Part shown: piece after piece, positions 1 to 12,672 of the stretch
Layout of the letters: each line of letters starts with the position of its first letter
How positions within the stretch are numbered: position 1 is the first letter of the stretch
From: Anastatus disparis
Taxonomy: Eukaryota; Arthropoda; Insecta; Hymenoptera; Eupelmidae
NCBI GenBank assembly: GCA_017163975.1
Contig: JAFFSR010000237.1
Location: 4,898,001 to 4,962,000, forward strand
Direction: 5' to 3'
DNA: 64,000 nt
Position numbers and translations under genes: made by a program
Notes under the pieces: generated by a model
Seen by the model: the letters and a program-made list of their open reading frames with translations, nothing else
The model's database searches: none
Told to the model about the DNA's origin: nothing

Positions 1-69
1 GTTAAAACATAATTTCAACAACTACATAATTAATTTTTATAAAAAAAAAAATGTACTTTACTTCATCAG
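1..69 (+). other. 3' end of an upstream intron of the 5-HT7 gene
   Basis: This AT-rich stretch ends in TTTACTTCATCAG, a usable splice acceptor directly before the TM5/loop-3 exon. It has no coding potential on the + strand. The intron's donor lies outside the window. Confidence 0.8.
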
Positions 70-273
70 GTCTATTATAAAATCTTCTGTGCGGCTCGGA
101 AGATTGTTTTAGAAGAGAAACGTGCTCAAAGCCATCTCGAGGCTTATTGTCATTTAGACATTGAGCAACAACTTCCACCACCAATAATTCATCAGAAACT
201 CAATTCTGGTAATCTGACGACACGAGGTACCTCGCCAGTTGAGCATCATCGTAGCTCTAGTGCATCGACAACG
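70..273 (+). CDS. 5-HT7: 5-HT7-type serotonin receptor, internal exon (TM5 end and start of intracellular loop 3)
   Basis: This is a 68-codon exon, open in one frame. It follows an acceptor (TTCATCAG at 62-69) and precedes a donor (ACG|GTAAGA at 273/274). The peptide starts VYYKIFCAARKIVLEEKRAQ, the usual cytoplasmic end of TM5 and start of loop 3 in insect 5-HT7 receptors. It then becomes a polar loop rich in Gln, Pro, His and Ser that ends in SSSASTT. 5-HT7 is a Gs-coupled amine GPCR of the plasma membrane that raises cAMP in response to serotonin. The exon begins and ends in phase 0, matching the next exon at 46094, whose TM6-TM7 sequence independently says 5-HT7. TM1 to most of TM5 must lie upstream of the window. 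A minus-strand open frame at 2-184 is its antisense shadow. Family recognition is from memory of insect 5-HT7 proteins; no search was run. Confidence 0.88.
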
Positions 274-1559
274 GTAAGAAACTTTTTTTCATTTTGTTTC
301 ATTTGTTCCTTTAAATATTTTAATTGATTTTATAAATAAAAATAAATTTGAGAGTATCTTTGAAAAAGAATCGGTAAGGAAAATATAATTATTTCAAAAC
401 AAAAGTTTAATTAAAAAAACATTTAATTCTTTATAAAATTTGATTATGAAGTCACAATTGAAATATGAGATGCTGCATCAGTAATATTATATAGAAGTAT
501 GCAGGATAGGTATATATAGCAGAAAATTGCGTTTAACGAGATTTTTGTTAAAAGCAGTCATTATAAAATTTATGTGTTATATTTATAAACAAACGTATGG
601 GTTATATAAATTTCGTAAAATTTATGCCTCATATATTTACAAAAGAATCATATAATTTATAAGTCCAGTATAAAATTTCCTGAGTATATTTATCACTTAA
701 ATTATAAGCAAGGTTGTTAAAAAAAATGTGGGAAACAAATACTGAAATTTTAAATTTATTAAGTTTGATTAAATTCGATTATTCATTAAGTCATACTATT
801 TCTCTTATGGAAGTCAATCTATTCTTTAAGACATTAGCTAATCTAAAGACTAAATTTTTAATGATATAATAAAAAAAAGACAGTTATTAATAATAATTTT
901 GTTGATAATAGAATTGACGCAAGTAATTAAATATACATATTAATAAGATTATCACTATTATATATTTAGTATAAAATAGTATAATAAATCATATCTCCCA
1001 AAAGTTTATTCTATTTTTATATGAATCCAGATATTCTTAGTCGCAACACTGCTTCAAGACAGCAAATAAAACCCAGTATTTTCAAACGAGTGTATTTGAT
1101 AAATCACTGCAAAGCTTTTAACAAATGTAACATATATAGTATTTTCAAAAGCTTTTTACGGTGTTTTCGTCACAAACTTTTTCTCAGACAAACGTGATGA
1201 CGTACTTTTAAAGGCGTCCATTTGACAGATAAAATTCTTGTGATCTCAATAAAATAGCTTTAAAGTAATAGTTACATTAATGTATTTGTACTTAGAAAAA
1301 TTACATTTATATAAAAGCGCATAAACATAGAGTAAAGATAAATAGAAAAAATAATTTAAATTTTATCATTTAGAGGTATATATAGGATGGTTAAGTATAA
1401 ATCTTTGATTGATATTGAATTTCTAACATTAACGAGCTCTTGCGTTTATGATGCACCGCGTTTAGTATGATGTATGGGGTACTCAATTGTATTAAGCAAG
1501 TTTATTAAGGCTTAATCATTTAATGCGAATAAGCTTGATAGTTTATGAATTTTATAGCA
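274..1559. other. AT-rich intronic sequence, nothing recognised
   Basis: Unique-looking AT-rich DNA with only short open frames and no repeat I can define. Confidence 0.6.
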
Positions 1560-1564
1560 CTGCG

Positions 1565-1660
1565 GGACCTAAATCCGCACTTAGGTAACACTTTTCTGTT
1601 ACCTAGGTGGCACTTTTTTACACGGTACAATAATGAATTTACTTAGGTAACCTACGTATA
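1565..1660. repeat. Degenerate relative of the palindromic element at 2305-2459
   Basis: It contains an 11-bp inverted repeat (ACTTAGGTAAC / GTTACCTAGGT) around a six-base loop. This is followed by GGTGGCACTTTTTTACACGG, which matches the arm of the larger palindrome (AGTGGCACTTTATTACACGG) at nearly every base. A further ACTTAGGTAACCTACGTA follows. It is best read as a broken or rearranged copy of the same foldback family. No coding sequence is present. Confidence 0.65.
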
Positions 1661-2100
1661 TAATAAGAAATAATTTTATATGTAAATTATTTTTTAAAGT
1701 ATTTCCATAAATAACAATAAGCTGTAGTATATTGAAACTCTTTTACATTAACATTCTTCAAATTAAATAACAATTATAAGCAAGTAAGATACGAGTAAAA
1801 CGAAAATTGATAGTAGCGTAACATGTAAAGCGAAGAGGTATAGTCATTTCAGCGTTGTATTATAAAATGCTACGGGGAACCCCCTATTACTACACACGAT
1901 TGCTATTGCTATACTAAACATGTTACCTCCTCACCGCTCCTACGACGCTAATTCATCCGTGAAACAAAATTTCAATTTATGACTTCATAGAAGATGATTT
2001 CAACAAACAATTTCACATAATATCAATAATATTGATAAAAATTAATTATTATTACACATTTTGAGTATATTTTTGAAATTATATTCTTTTTTTTCTTTTT

Positions 2101-2271
2101 CGATCTATTATTCATGGAGTGTTTAGTTTTAGTTTATTTATAGTTTTTTTTTCTTTTTTTCGATTTATCATTCACAGGATGCGTAGTGTTTGATTTTTTA
2201 TAGTTTTCGCTTTTATTTTTTGAATTATAATTCGTGGAGTGCATAGTTTTTGTTTATTACTGATTTTGAAG
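2101..2271. repeat. Tandem repeat, 60-bp unit, nearly three copies
   Basis: Units start at 2101, 2161 and 2221 with an exact 60-bp period. Each has the order CGAT(C/T)TAT-ATTC-(G)GAGTG/GATGC-TAGTTT-TTTAT-poly-T. Units 1 and 2 are the most complete, and unit 3 breaks off near 2271. The shared order of motifs and constant spacing rule out simple poly-T drift. It abuts the palindromic element that begins about 35 bp downstream. Confidence 0.7.
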
Positions 2272-2304
2272 AGTACAGATTTAATTTGGCGGATTTATGT
2301 CCCA

Positions 2305-2459
2305 CGTGCTACAAAATAGTATACGATACTCGTGACCTTAGTGGAACTTTATTACACGGCACTACGTTATCGCCCTCGCTGCGCTCGGGCGATAACTCCG
2401 GCCGTGTAATAAAGTGCCACTTAGGTCACTTGTATCGTAATGTACTATTAATATACACT
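2305..2459. mobile_element. Palindromic foldback / MITE-like element with GC-rich core
   Basis: This is a near-perfect palindrome. The left arm (about 2317-2376) contains CGTGACCTTAGTGG, TTTATTACACGGC and GTTATCGCCC. The right arm (about 2386-2447) contains the reverse complements GGGCGATAAC, GCCGTGTAATAAA and CCACTTAGGTCAC. The core around CTCGCTGCGCTCG is GC-rich in very AT-rich surroundings. A partial relative sits at 1565-1660. No transposase is encoded, so it is a non-autonomous foldback element or MITE. The + strand open frame at 2250-2462 is only a read-through of the palindrome. Exact ends and target duplication were not resolved. Confidence 0.75.
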
Positions 2460-5400
2460 TAGAATAAGAACGTCAATTTCAAGGGGCTCAGATTTTAACT
2501 AACTTATAATACCATGTTATTATAATTAAAATAATGGGGTTCACATTTAATAGGTTGTAAGTTTTAAGAATATCTAAAATATTAAGGCTTATTCAAATAA
2601 ATCCTAAGTCAATCTTTCCATTAATCTGATTAGAAAAACTTATGGGATGGTCAAAATCTGAATTCTACAAGTTTGATATTCCTTTTCTTAAATACGCAGC
2701 ATTTATCATAATTTTAATCATAAAATGAACAAGAAAAAAGTATCAAAAGCATTGAAAGCATATAATAAATTTATAAAAGAAATTTCCGATGAGCATAAAA
2801 CGACTCAAGATATGTTTCGTAAATTCATTGCTACCTCACCTTTTTTAGAAAACTCTTCTAACGTCTCTAACACAAGGTCCAAAATTCTAGCAGACACTTT
2901 AAGATTTACGCTCGCTAGTGCAAGTTATTTTCTCCTTCTTTATTGAGATTATTGGATTTCGACGTTGTTATAAACAAAGAAGAAGAGAAAAAAATAGAAG
3001 ACGCCAACCTTTTATAAACACAACAACAAAGTCTTTATAAAAATCTTACTTTAGAAGAATTTTCCTTCACGAAAAAAAAAAGAAGAGATGAACGAAGAAG
3101 AAAAACTTTACGAGCGATAAAAGGTACGACGGACCAAAGCTTTCAAGCTGCCTTACCTTTATCCTCACTCTTATAACATCACAAGTATACTTTCTATACG
3201 TAATACGTATACACATTTTCGATGTTTCTCGTGAGAGATCACATAAGAATAAAATAGTTAAACTGACGAGTTATTCGGTATAAAATCACATTTATAATTA
3301 TGCAAGAAAATATCTATACACTGTCAAATTATTATCCTTACGATTCGGTAAATACGTTACTTGATTTGATGATTATACTGCGAGGACGAGGCACAATGAT
3401 GGCTATAAAGATTTTGCTGCGCTGGCACTTTGATGAATATACTAAACTTCTTTTTTTTTTATAAAATAGATAAAGGTCGCCTCGTAAATTTGTTAACAAG
3501 TTCATTTTACTTTAAGTTGGAGGAACATTGATTTTTTTTTTAATTATGGAATTTATCTTTTATGGGAAGGGGTTTACTTGTTAAAGTTTTTTTTTAAATG
3601 CTGATGTGACAAAAAGTTTTTTTTTATTAATTCGGTTTTGCTATACTAAAAAAATCTAAATTTATTTTAGCGGATATAAAATACCAATTTTTCAAATTTT
3701 TTATTCTTAATGCAAATATTTAAAAAATGTGCTATGCGCTTCCATTTTAATTTATAAAAAGTATCATATAGAGATAATTAAAAAAATGTTTGAATAAAGA
3801 TTAAAGATCCGTGAAACTGTAATGTCGACAACTATATAAAAATCATATTCTTTATTACATTACCATAAAATGAATATATTCTATTTTAAAATACAAACAA
3901 CATTCAACATTTAGGCTATTCCAAATTATAAATTTTTTAATTCACTATATTATAGACTAAAAAAATCAACTCATTCTTTCCAATTTTTCTCTAAAAACTA
4001 ATAAAATCAAAGATCAAATTACCATGCATTAAGTCTTCGCAGTAGGTCATACAAATTTATTGTTAAGCAGTATATATTGACGATTAGTTTGCTCGCTATA
4101 AAGTTGCCAGCAGCTGATGTTTTCAATTTATGAAGGGAATAAAATTCAATAGCTTGTTAACTGTTTGCATGTTATCTATAAATAGATCATTATCATCATT
4201 AATCTTCTGGTGAACAATAAACGATTTAAACTATAACAATAGTTTAAAGCTTATTGAAATTTATATCTAATTTTTAATTACAAGCTATTGTAAATTGTGT
4301 TGTAAATGTTTTCATGTTTTTTTTTTTACAAATATCCATATAGATTGATATAAATGGACTTAAAAATAGATTGAAATAATATTGATATGTTTTTAAAATG
4401 AAATCATGCGATAACATTTCGATGAACCGATAATACTTTATCGTAACGAACAGGCACTAAAGAAAAATCAAGAATTAGAATTAAGTTAACCTCGACATCT
4501 TTGATTCGACTCTTCGCAGCTTTAATTCGTGAGAAACACGCATATACTAAAGCCTTTCTTCCTTTCGCCATAGAACAAATTAATAGAAATAGAGAAAAAT
4601 CGCATGTATACGTACTCTTTCTTCTCCCGTGGCAGTTAAAATGGTATGGTAAAATCCATAGAATACTATCGAACGTTTGTTAGAATTAAACGAACCTATG
4701 TACATGCGTTCAAGTTTTAAACTTTGAAAGCCATTTAACGTCTATAGTTACTTCGATGATTACTTAAATGTATATAGGAAAAGGCGTGATAAGATCGTGT
4801 TTATTAGAGTGTGAATTTCGTGAGTCTTAGTGATTCCTACAGCTTTGAGATATTTCGGCCCGTGTTACGTGATAATTTTCGTGTCTTTTCTTCGCTCGAG
4901 TATCTTCGACGAATGGGGTATTATATAAAGGAGCATTTCGTATGCTTGTTTTATTAAAGTTTTTCGTTGGATTGTAATGTGACGATGTTAAGAAGATATA
5001 AATTAAATTTGTTATTGAGGAATTAAATTTTATGAGAAAGTCGTGCCTTGAATTATAGAAAAGATTGAAATGATCATTTCACGGTGCAAAAAGTAGAAGG
5101 GTAGCAATCTCGTATTCTTCTGACGATTTTTTTATCAATATTTAATATATTTTCATTAGAATTTATTTTTTTTAATAAGCAAACTGATATTACTTAATTG
5201 AAGAAAATCTATTTATGTTATAAAAAAAGTCTAGTTATTGTGTTTTCTCAATCGAATCATTAAAAGGTATTTGAAATCTAATAAAGCAACATTTCTATTT
5301 TTCAAGATTCGAGAAATTCTAGTTAGAAATAATAGAGTAAATTTTTGACGATTAATTGACCATTGATGAAAAATTTTCTGGAAAATAATTTAAATACACC

Positions 5401-8400
5401 TAGACAACTAATACAGTTAACAAAATTAAGTTAGCCCGAGTAAACTAAAACTCATTTATTGAACTAAGAACTTTCTTGGAGTACTACTGTAAATAGAATC
5501 AAACACAAGCTCAGCTTCAGCGTTTTTTTTTCTATTTTTTTTTCAATAAAAAGAAACTTTACTTGAAGTTTATACTTTTCTCAACTACAAAAAAATATAA
5601 TTATCACTGTGTTTATGATTTTATTTTGTATTGCTGTAATGCAATTTGCGCTAACAATCGTGTTTGAAAACATGGAGCATTAAAGTTAGTATTTTGTTTT
5701 TTTTAACAAAACCTTTACTCTGTTGTTCAATTTTTTTTTTAAATTTTCAAAGAATTTTTTTTTTGCGTTCTGGATAAATAGTAAAATAATTAACTTTTTA
5801 ATCTTTTGCAGTAAAAAGTGTCACATTATATAAAGGTAAAAATAACAAATGCTCAATCTCTGTTTTTCAGTGAATTCAATTATATCTATGCTCTTTGGTA
5901 TTTTAATGTAAAGCTTATTTAATTTAGAAGAAAAAAACAGAAATCAATCCAAGAGAAATATATGCTATGTACAAATTTGCAAATATGTAACATTACGCGC
6001 CCTTACCATTTGATTATCTTCTATTTATTAAACCATCTAAATTTCAATTTATTAACAAAAGCAAACATCAGATATAAATCCAAATCGAAACATCCTGAAT
6101 ACATAACTTGAAAATACTGAAGGAATTTGCTTAGCTTTGCAACAACGATGGTACAGCGCACATATACACATCCAAGATACGATTCTTCGAGTAAGAGAAG
6201 AGCTAAAATGTAGAGTAAATGGTAAAGGTTTATAAGTTTTGCTTGAGTGCTTCTGAATTAACGATCAACGCTTGCAAGCACATGAAGAGAGGACGAGGAG
6301 AGGAGGAAAAGCTAGTGCAGCAGTACACCAGAAGCGCCAAACTTGATTAAAGTCTACACGTGTTCATATAACACATACACACATATCCCCTTTTCTCTCC
6401 GGGTAAATTTTGAATTTACCGCGCTTACTTTGGCTCGAGTTGTTGATACAAAGTACATATGTATATATTGAATTTTAGAATATTATGCCTGTATTATAAT
6501 TGTAGCTTGATTAAATATTTATATTATAGTTGCATTTTCAATGGGTGTTACGAATCTTGAAATTCCAAATGTTTATGGAAATTCAAAGGTTACATTTATT
6601 CATTTAATTAATTTAAGATATGTAATAACAATTAATGCTTATTAACATAAAATTTGATGCTGATTTGCATTAAAATCTTGCCATAATTTTACCACAGGAT
6701 TACATAAAATTAAATGCAAAAATGATAAATTGATGTATCTATTTTTGATTTGCATTTGCTGTACTGCAAAGAAATTTGCTTTCAGGGCATACGTGTTTAT
6801 GTATTTTCGCATTAAATTTCATGTGATCCTACATTGAAATCGCAGTAAAATATGTGTATATTTTGATATAATTTTAAAAATCGAAAAGCATTAAATTTCA
6901 TATTGTTTTGAAATGACTATTAACTCAATGTTTTATTCAATACAAATTTTCTGCTGAAATTTTTTTTTCTCAGTATCTTTGACTTCCAATAATCTGTTAC
7001 TTAGCATTTATTTCATTACTTTGAAATTTATGCATTTGCTTTTTTCTATATATTTTCAGCTGAATTTCTTTTCTTTACTCTTTTACGATCAGTAAAAAAC
7101 AATACGAATTTACGATAACTTGTAGTTGTTAAATTGAAATCTAATCAATGATTTATATTTAAGCTGAAAAATATTACTTGAGACTTTCTTTTTTTTAAGC
7201 CAAAGACGCATTATTCTTTGAAAGCTAACGTAAAATATGAAGTGATGTTAAAATCTCTTTTTTAGAACCATATTTCATTAGAGTAACGTTTTAAGAACAT
7301 AGCGATAAAAGTAAAACAGGTAATAGAACTTTAATAAAAATATAATAGAAAAAATAGAAAGTTCAAACTTTTTGCAGAACTTTATAAAGTTAAATAATTT
7401 AATAAAGTTAAATTTGATTTTTAGTTAATGAAAAAATTCAATTTGCAAAAAAAGGAAACTTATTCATAATCATTTATACATTTTTTGTTGTACAATAAAA
7501 ATTTTACTAGAAGTAGCTTTTATTGCTTACAAGCAAACTCGTTGAACTTAAAAGGCCTTAAATCATCAAGTGAAATATATTCGTAGCAATAAAACATGAG
7601 TTTAAAGACTTTATGGATCTTGAAGAAAATACGCCTCGGGTCTCAATAACAAATCTTCTGTTGGCCTTTTTTTTCACACGGTAAGCTTTTGTATACGAGC
7701 CGACGCGCGAAAGCGAAATAAAGAAAAAGTAAAAAATAAAAGAAAGAAAGTAAAAGAAGAAGGTGGAAAGAAGAAGAAGAAGAGAAAAATGAACGGCAAG
7801 CAAGTCGGAGAAGAAGATCGATGCAGGTCGCGCGGAAAGAAACGAGAACACAAAGGCAAAGAAAAAAAAGCTCGTTCCGTTACTACAGAAGGCATTTTCG
7901 TCGTTAACGGAGCGAGAAAGCACGTAATTATAAACTGTAGAATAGTAAAGAAGAAATAAATGAGATGCAATAAAAAAGAGGAAATTTGAAGAAAAAAATT
8001 TATTCCGATAAATTATAACAGAAGTATGTAAATAAAAATTTACATAAACTCATTTATGTAATTGACGTAAATAAAAGGAAAGCAATTAAAAAATAAAATT
8101 ACTAAGAACTAATTGAAAATTTTTGTGATTAAAGAGATTTTTTTAATGATTCATCGTAAACTTTATGTGAATTCAAAATTTAAATTTTCTGCATACAGAC
8201 TTGATATATTAATATTCCTTTGTGCGATATTAATTATAAAGTAACATTGATGATAAGCATAGAATATTTTTGTATGCGGAAATATACATAATTTAAAAAT
8301 ATATACGGACATTATTAAAACCCCAGCAATTTCCGACATAGCACAACTACCCTATGCATTAACTCTTTGTGCTTTAACAATCCATTTTTTATTTTCCATA

Positions 8401-11400
8401 GTCCATCATACATTCTTCAAAAATAAAAGAAATCCTTCAGCTTTAAAGTAAAAGCCTTTATTTGAACCGTGCATGAACTACATAGCCAAAGATGCACCAT
8501 CGATCTCTTTCGTTCAAGCACACATATATACATATGTACATGGAACAGCCTATCGTTCGTTTATTATATAGAAGTATCTCTTCACGTCGATGCAATGTAA
8601 TGAGATTTAAGCTTGTGACAGAAGCAGGAAGTAATAACCATTTCCAAGATACTCTACAACTGTAGCTCATATAATCGTTTGAATATTCCTTATCTGACGA
8701 AAATTTTACCCTATACTCGAAAATTGGCTATCCATATTGTAATCGCTGAAACTGTATGCGCTGTTTCTAAATGGTATAATTTGAGGAGTGGTTGAGGTAA
8801 TATTTGGCTATCTTGTGAAGCTTCGAGGGATGTAAATTTTTTAATGGATAAAAAGAAAAGTTTCGGGGTTAAATATCGTTTAAAATATAATGAAAATCTA
8901 TTATACAATTTTGATTCGCAGAAGATATTTTTTATTTAAGCCTTTCTTTGAACACATATTTTAACAATTTGGAGATTTGATTATTCACTGTTGTATTTTT
9001 TAAGGATTAATATTTAAAAACTTAATTAAATAGAATGTTACAGCTAATTTTAAAGACCCTATTGTTTTATATTTTCCGAAGGATAATAATTAATCGTCAA
9101 AATTAACATTTAAAGATGCAGTCTAGGTCTTTTGCTTTATTGCTTTCTCAAATTTAAATATTTGATTCAAATCATTATTTAATTGCATTTAAGAAAATTT
9201 TATTTTGATGAATATTACATATCTTTTAGAAATAATTTACTTATCGTTAATAATTCAATCAAACCCAGAGAAATTACAACATCGCTAGGTGCCTCGTTAT
9301 CGATCCACTTGTACAAGAATTGAAAGAATTAAATTTTTATCGATTGCATGGGTTTTTTGTAGTTTAGTAATCTGATACAATTTTTACATTTTTATCGATA
9401 TCGTAATTTTTTGTCAATTACAAATGAAGATTATTTTATTATGTTAAACGAGCAGAATTTAATAATGTAAATAGTAAAAAAGAATCAATAAATACATTTC
9501 CCCGTATACGGTGTAAAAATCGTTAAAATCCACATGACGTAACGTTTCCTTATTGGTTAGCTGCTCTTCTTATTGTAGATACTGATTTTTGACGATTCAT
9601 CATTTGAAAAGGGAAGAGAGTGGAACTAAAATGCGAGGCTATATATGCTGATATCCATAAGCAAAATCCACGGGAAGGACATTAAATCAACAGCAAATGA
9701 AATATTCATCGGTTCTGCTGTCCGCGCATTTGAAGGGAAAAGCATCGATAATTCATATCTCATTAGGTAACCCGTGCGATGAAATTTCGTGTCATGTCTC
9801 TCTTGTGCTCGCGAGCATTATATGTTTTTCGTATTATTATTTCGTAACATTATATTGTGCGTATACACAATAATAGGTACGTACGAATGATTGAAATGTG
9901 TAGAATTTTTCATTAATATATTTTTTTTTATTTTCAATGATTGAAAGGATTATAATATAGTCTGTATTTTTAATTAAAATTTAATATAGTTAGATTAATG
10001 TGAATTCATTTTTCAATAAAATATAGTGCTTTTTCTATGAAAAATCTTTGTATTTTATTCAAAAAAACTTGAAATGAAACTAATTGTTACAAATATTGAT
10101 TATTGGAAATTACTATCCCACTTTTAAATTATTAATTTATTTTTTAAATTATTTTACATCAAGGACTAGCACCTATTTTACAATATCATCTATGTGATAT
10201 AAGCATGTACATATCCATTATTCCAAAAAGCTTTGCTTATGATGCGCACATATTCCTTTTATATCCTTGGTTATTTTTATATGAAAAATGCAAGAGATTA
10301 CTCCTGAGCACATCGGCCGTTTTATTACCAGAAAAACTAAAGGAGTTTTGGAATTGCGAATTTTTTTTTAGTATTTTTTTCTTGTTTTGATAGCATGGGG
10401 TGTGAATTTTTGAAAATGAAAGCCTTCGAAGTATAATATTTCATTTTTGCTTTTCCGAGGAAAAAATATTATAACGATTACGGTATTAGAATTGGAAATT
10501 TGAAAAAATTCTATATTTATAATATTATTGTAATATGGAAAAGCGTTTTTCCAAAAATGCCTATGCGTAAATATACTTTGTGGGTTTGTAACCATGAATG
10601 AGTGACTGATATATAAGAGTATGCGTGCGCACACATCTGCAAGCTGACGAGTGGGTAGGAATGTACCGGGCTGTATATACGAGTATACGTAAAATTTTGT
10701 GACTATAATATTATCTGAACGAATGGAAATTTTTTTCATGGAAAATCACATGTGGACATTAAGATTTCAAATTGGTAAAATTTTAAATCTTATGGAATTT
10801 ATAGTTTAATGTATATTTATAATTTTTTATACTTAAAATATTTTTATTTAACTCTAAACTGCCCATGGCTGGATCAAATAATCCGCTGTTAAATTTTGAT
10901 TAAAAAATTGAATAAAATGTTATCATTTTTTTACATTTGACTTCATGACTTTTTTTATTATGTTTTACAATCAATTTCACATAACTTATTTTCGATGTTA
11001 ATATCCAATTAACACTTCTAGTTAAGTCATTGTTTTCTTGGGTATGAATCTTGATCTACAAATAAGATAAGAATTTTCTGTATAATGTAAATTAAGTTCT
11101 CTTAAACAAAGCACAATATAAAAATAGTTGGAAGCGCTTATATTTCTATATAATATCCATAATACTAAAAATGTAAAATCTTCGTATGCTTGCATAAGAT
11201 TCATGAAATGCAACATGAAGACTTAAGAGATTAGTGAAAGTAAGAGTCGCTTTTTCACCTTTTTTTAAAGGAAGTTAAGTTTTTTTTTTTCATGTAAATT
11301 AGTGTAAATTGCTAAGCATTAAAGGAAGACTCAGGGACGTGAGACAAAATCATTGAATTTGCATTTATATGACGTGCAAAATGAAGTTTCCAAACATTAT

Positions 11401-11725
11401 TACTGTAATTTTTGTGCAAGAATATTCTCTAACACTGCCTTTGGAAACGAGCTTTAGTCGACGATTTACAAACTACGTTAGTTTTAGATGATAATGCGCG
11501 CCTTCGTATCGGAAATCTGTCTGAATAAATGCATTTGTTAAGAAAATAAAACAAAACAATTTGCGAAAATTAAATCGATTACAGTAATCGGAAAATCAAG
11601 TTTACTGCATAATTCTCATGAAACATTGAACAGATAAATTGAACTTAGGTCCTAAAAGCAATTAAATTAAATGGTAATTCGTTATAAGAAAACTTTGTAG
11701 TCCTTTATTTTTTGATATTTTAAAA
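2460..11725. other. AT-rich intronic sequence with purine-rich islands
   Basis: No gene is supported. A weak open frame at 2725-2946 (73 codons, Lys-rich) has no recognisable family and no splice support. A purine-rich island at about 7700-7920 gives long open frames on both strands by composition alone. Short GC-richer islands occur near 6180-6440 and 9600-9800, with no feature I can name. Confidence 0.5.
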
Positions 11726-11743
11726 TGGCGCCCAAACAGGGAC
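11726..11743 (+). other. Candidate retroelement primer-binding site (tRNA-Lys type)
   Basis: TGGCGCCCAAACAGGGAC is complementary to the 3' end of tRNA-Lys(UUU), including CCA, with one mismatch in 18 positions. It follows TTTTAAAA, as expected just downstream of a 5' LTR. The similarity does not extend into the T-loop of a tRNA, which argues against a tRNA pseudogene. I could not delimit an LTR or any gag or pol frame nearby, so this would be a small relic of an LTR retroelement. Confidence 0.4.
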
Positions 11744-12514
11744 ATGATACAAATTTGAACTTTATGACGTTAAGTAAACTAAAGTATAAAGTAACTTTTT
11801 GCATTTACATTTACGTTCGTCTACAATTTTAAACTCTAATTTTACTAATGGGTATTTAATTATATTCTTCTTTCAAGCCCGGGAATATCATTAACAAAAT
11901 GAATGAATTCATAAATTATGATAATAGAATATATGTTTGATCATTTAAAATTATATTTACTTATAATACGAATTTAAAAATAGCACGTAAAGTAAATAAA
12001 ACATTAAATAATAAAATGATTGATATGCCATAAAAAAAACTAAATGAAAAGGAAAATTAAATTATAAAACAAAAAAACGTATTAAGTTAACAAGTGCGTT
12101 GGCATGAATGTATAACAACAACAGCAACAACAATAGTTTCTACCCATTTTCTTTGGCACGGCGCTGAGTAATACCTATGGTGAGTCAGGCACTCTGTTCC
12201 TTTAATTACAGGGCTAAATTTGAGATTTATTCTAGGACGTGCCTGCTGCAGCGGTTGTAGCTGCTTTTGTTTTATATATACATACATATATACACACAAA
12301 GACTAAGTGGCACTTATACGCCTTGCTTAAAATGCACTCTTGGATACGATGTAATACACATTGTTTGCTTTGCTCTTGGCTAATTGCGATAAATTGGTTT
12401 GAAATGCTTAGCTATTTTGAAAATATTTTAATGGAATGTTTACAATTTTATTTTTAATGTTTGTGGATATATATTGATTCAAAGTTCAAAGACGGTACTG
12501 TTTGACTGAATTTA

Positions 12515-12672
12515 CCCTTGTAGAAATGTGAGCATAAAAAATGGTGTATCTAAAAATTTGAGGTCATTAGTAATAATAATGCTAAAGAAATGGCCATAAA
12601 ATGTTGAAAAAAGCGTTTCCATTTCTACTGGTCATAAAATGGTAATACACAGCGTTTCAATTTCTACCAGGG
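12515..12672. mobile_element. MITE copy 1 (TA-flanked, terminal inverted repeat CCCTGGTAGAAAT)
   Basis: This 158-bp element begins CCCTTGTAGAAATGTGAGC and ends with CAATTTCTACCAGGG, the inverted match. The left flank is TA and the right flank TTA. It aligns with the copy at 17353-17508 almost throughout. Near the right end GCGTTTCC-ATTTCTACTGG is repeated as GCGTTTCA-ATTTCTACCAGG, a partial tandem duplication of the terminus. A TA target and inverted ends suggest mobilisation by a Tc1/mariner-type transposase. It has no coding capacity. Confidence 0.8.

Noticed and set aside
2..184. Minus-strand 60-codon open frame
   Set aside because: It is antisense to the 5-HT7 exon at 70-273, whose + strand frame has splice sites and recognisable receptor sequence.
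2725..2946. 73-codon + strand frame with a plausible start context
   Set aside because: Lys-rich with no recognised family, no splice signals and no conservation evidence; not enough to call a gene.
7558..7970. Overlapping 121- and 98-codon minus-strand frames, with a + strand open frame over the same bases
   Set aside because: A purine-rich tract removes stops in several frames at once. The Phe/Ser- or Lys-rich peptides are composition artefacts.
10368..10739. 123-codon minus-strand open frame
   Set aside because: It is one of the longest in the window, but its AT-driven composition, lack of a recognisable motif and absence of splice or promoter context fit chance.
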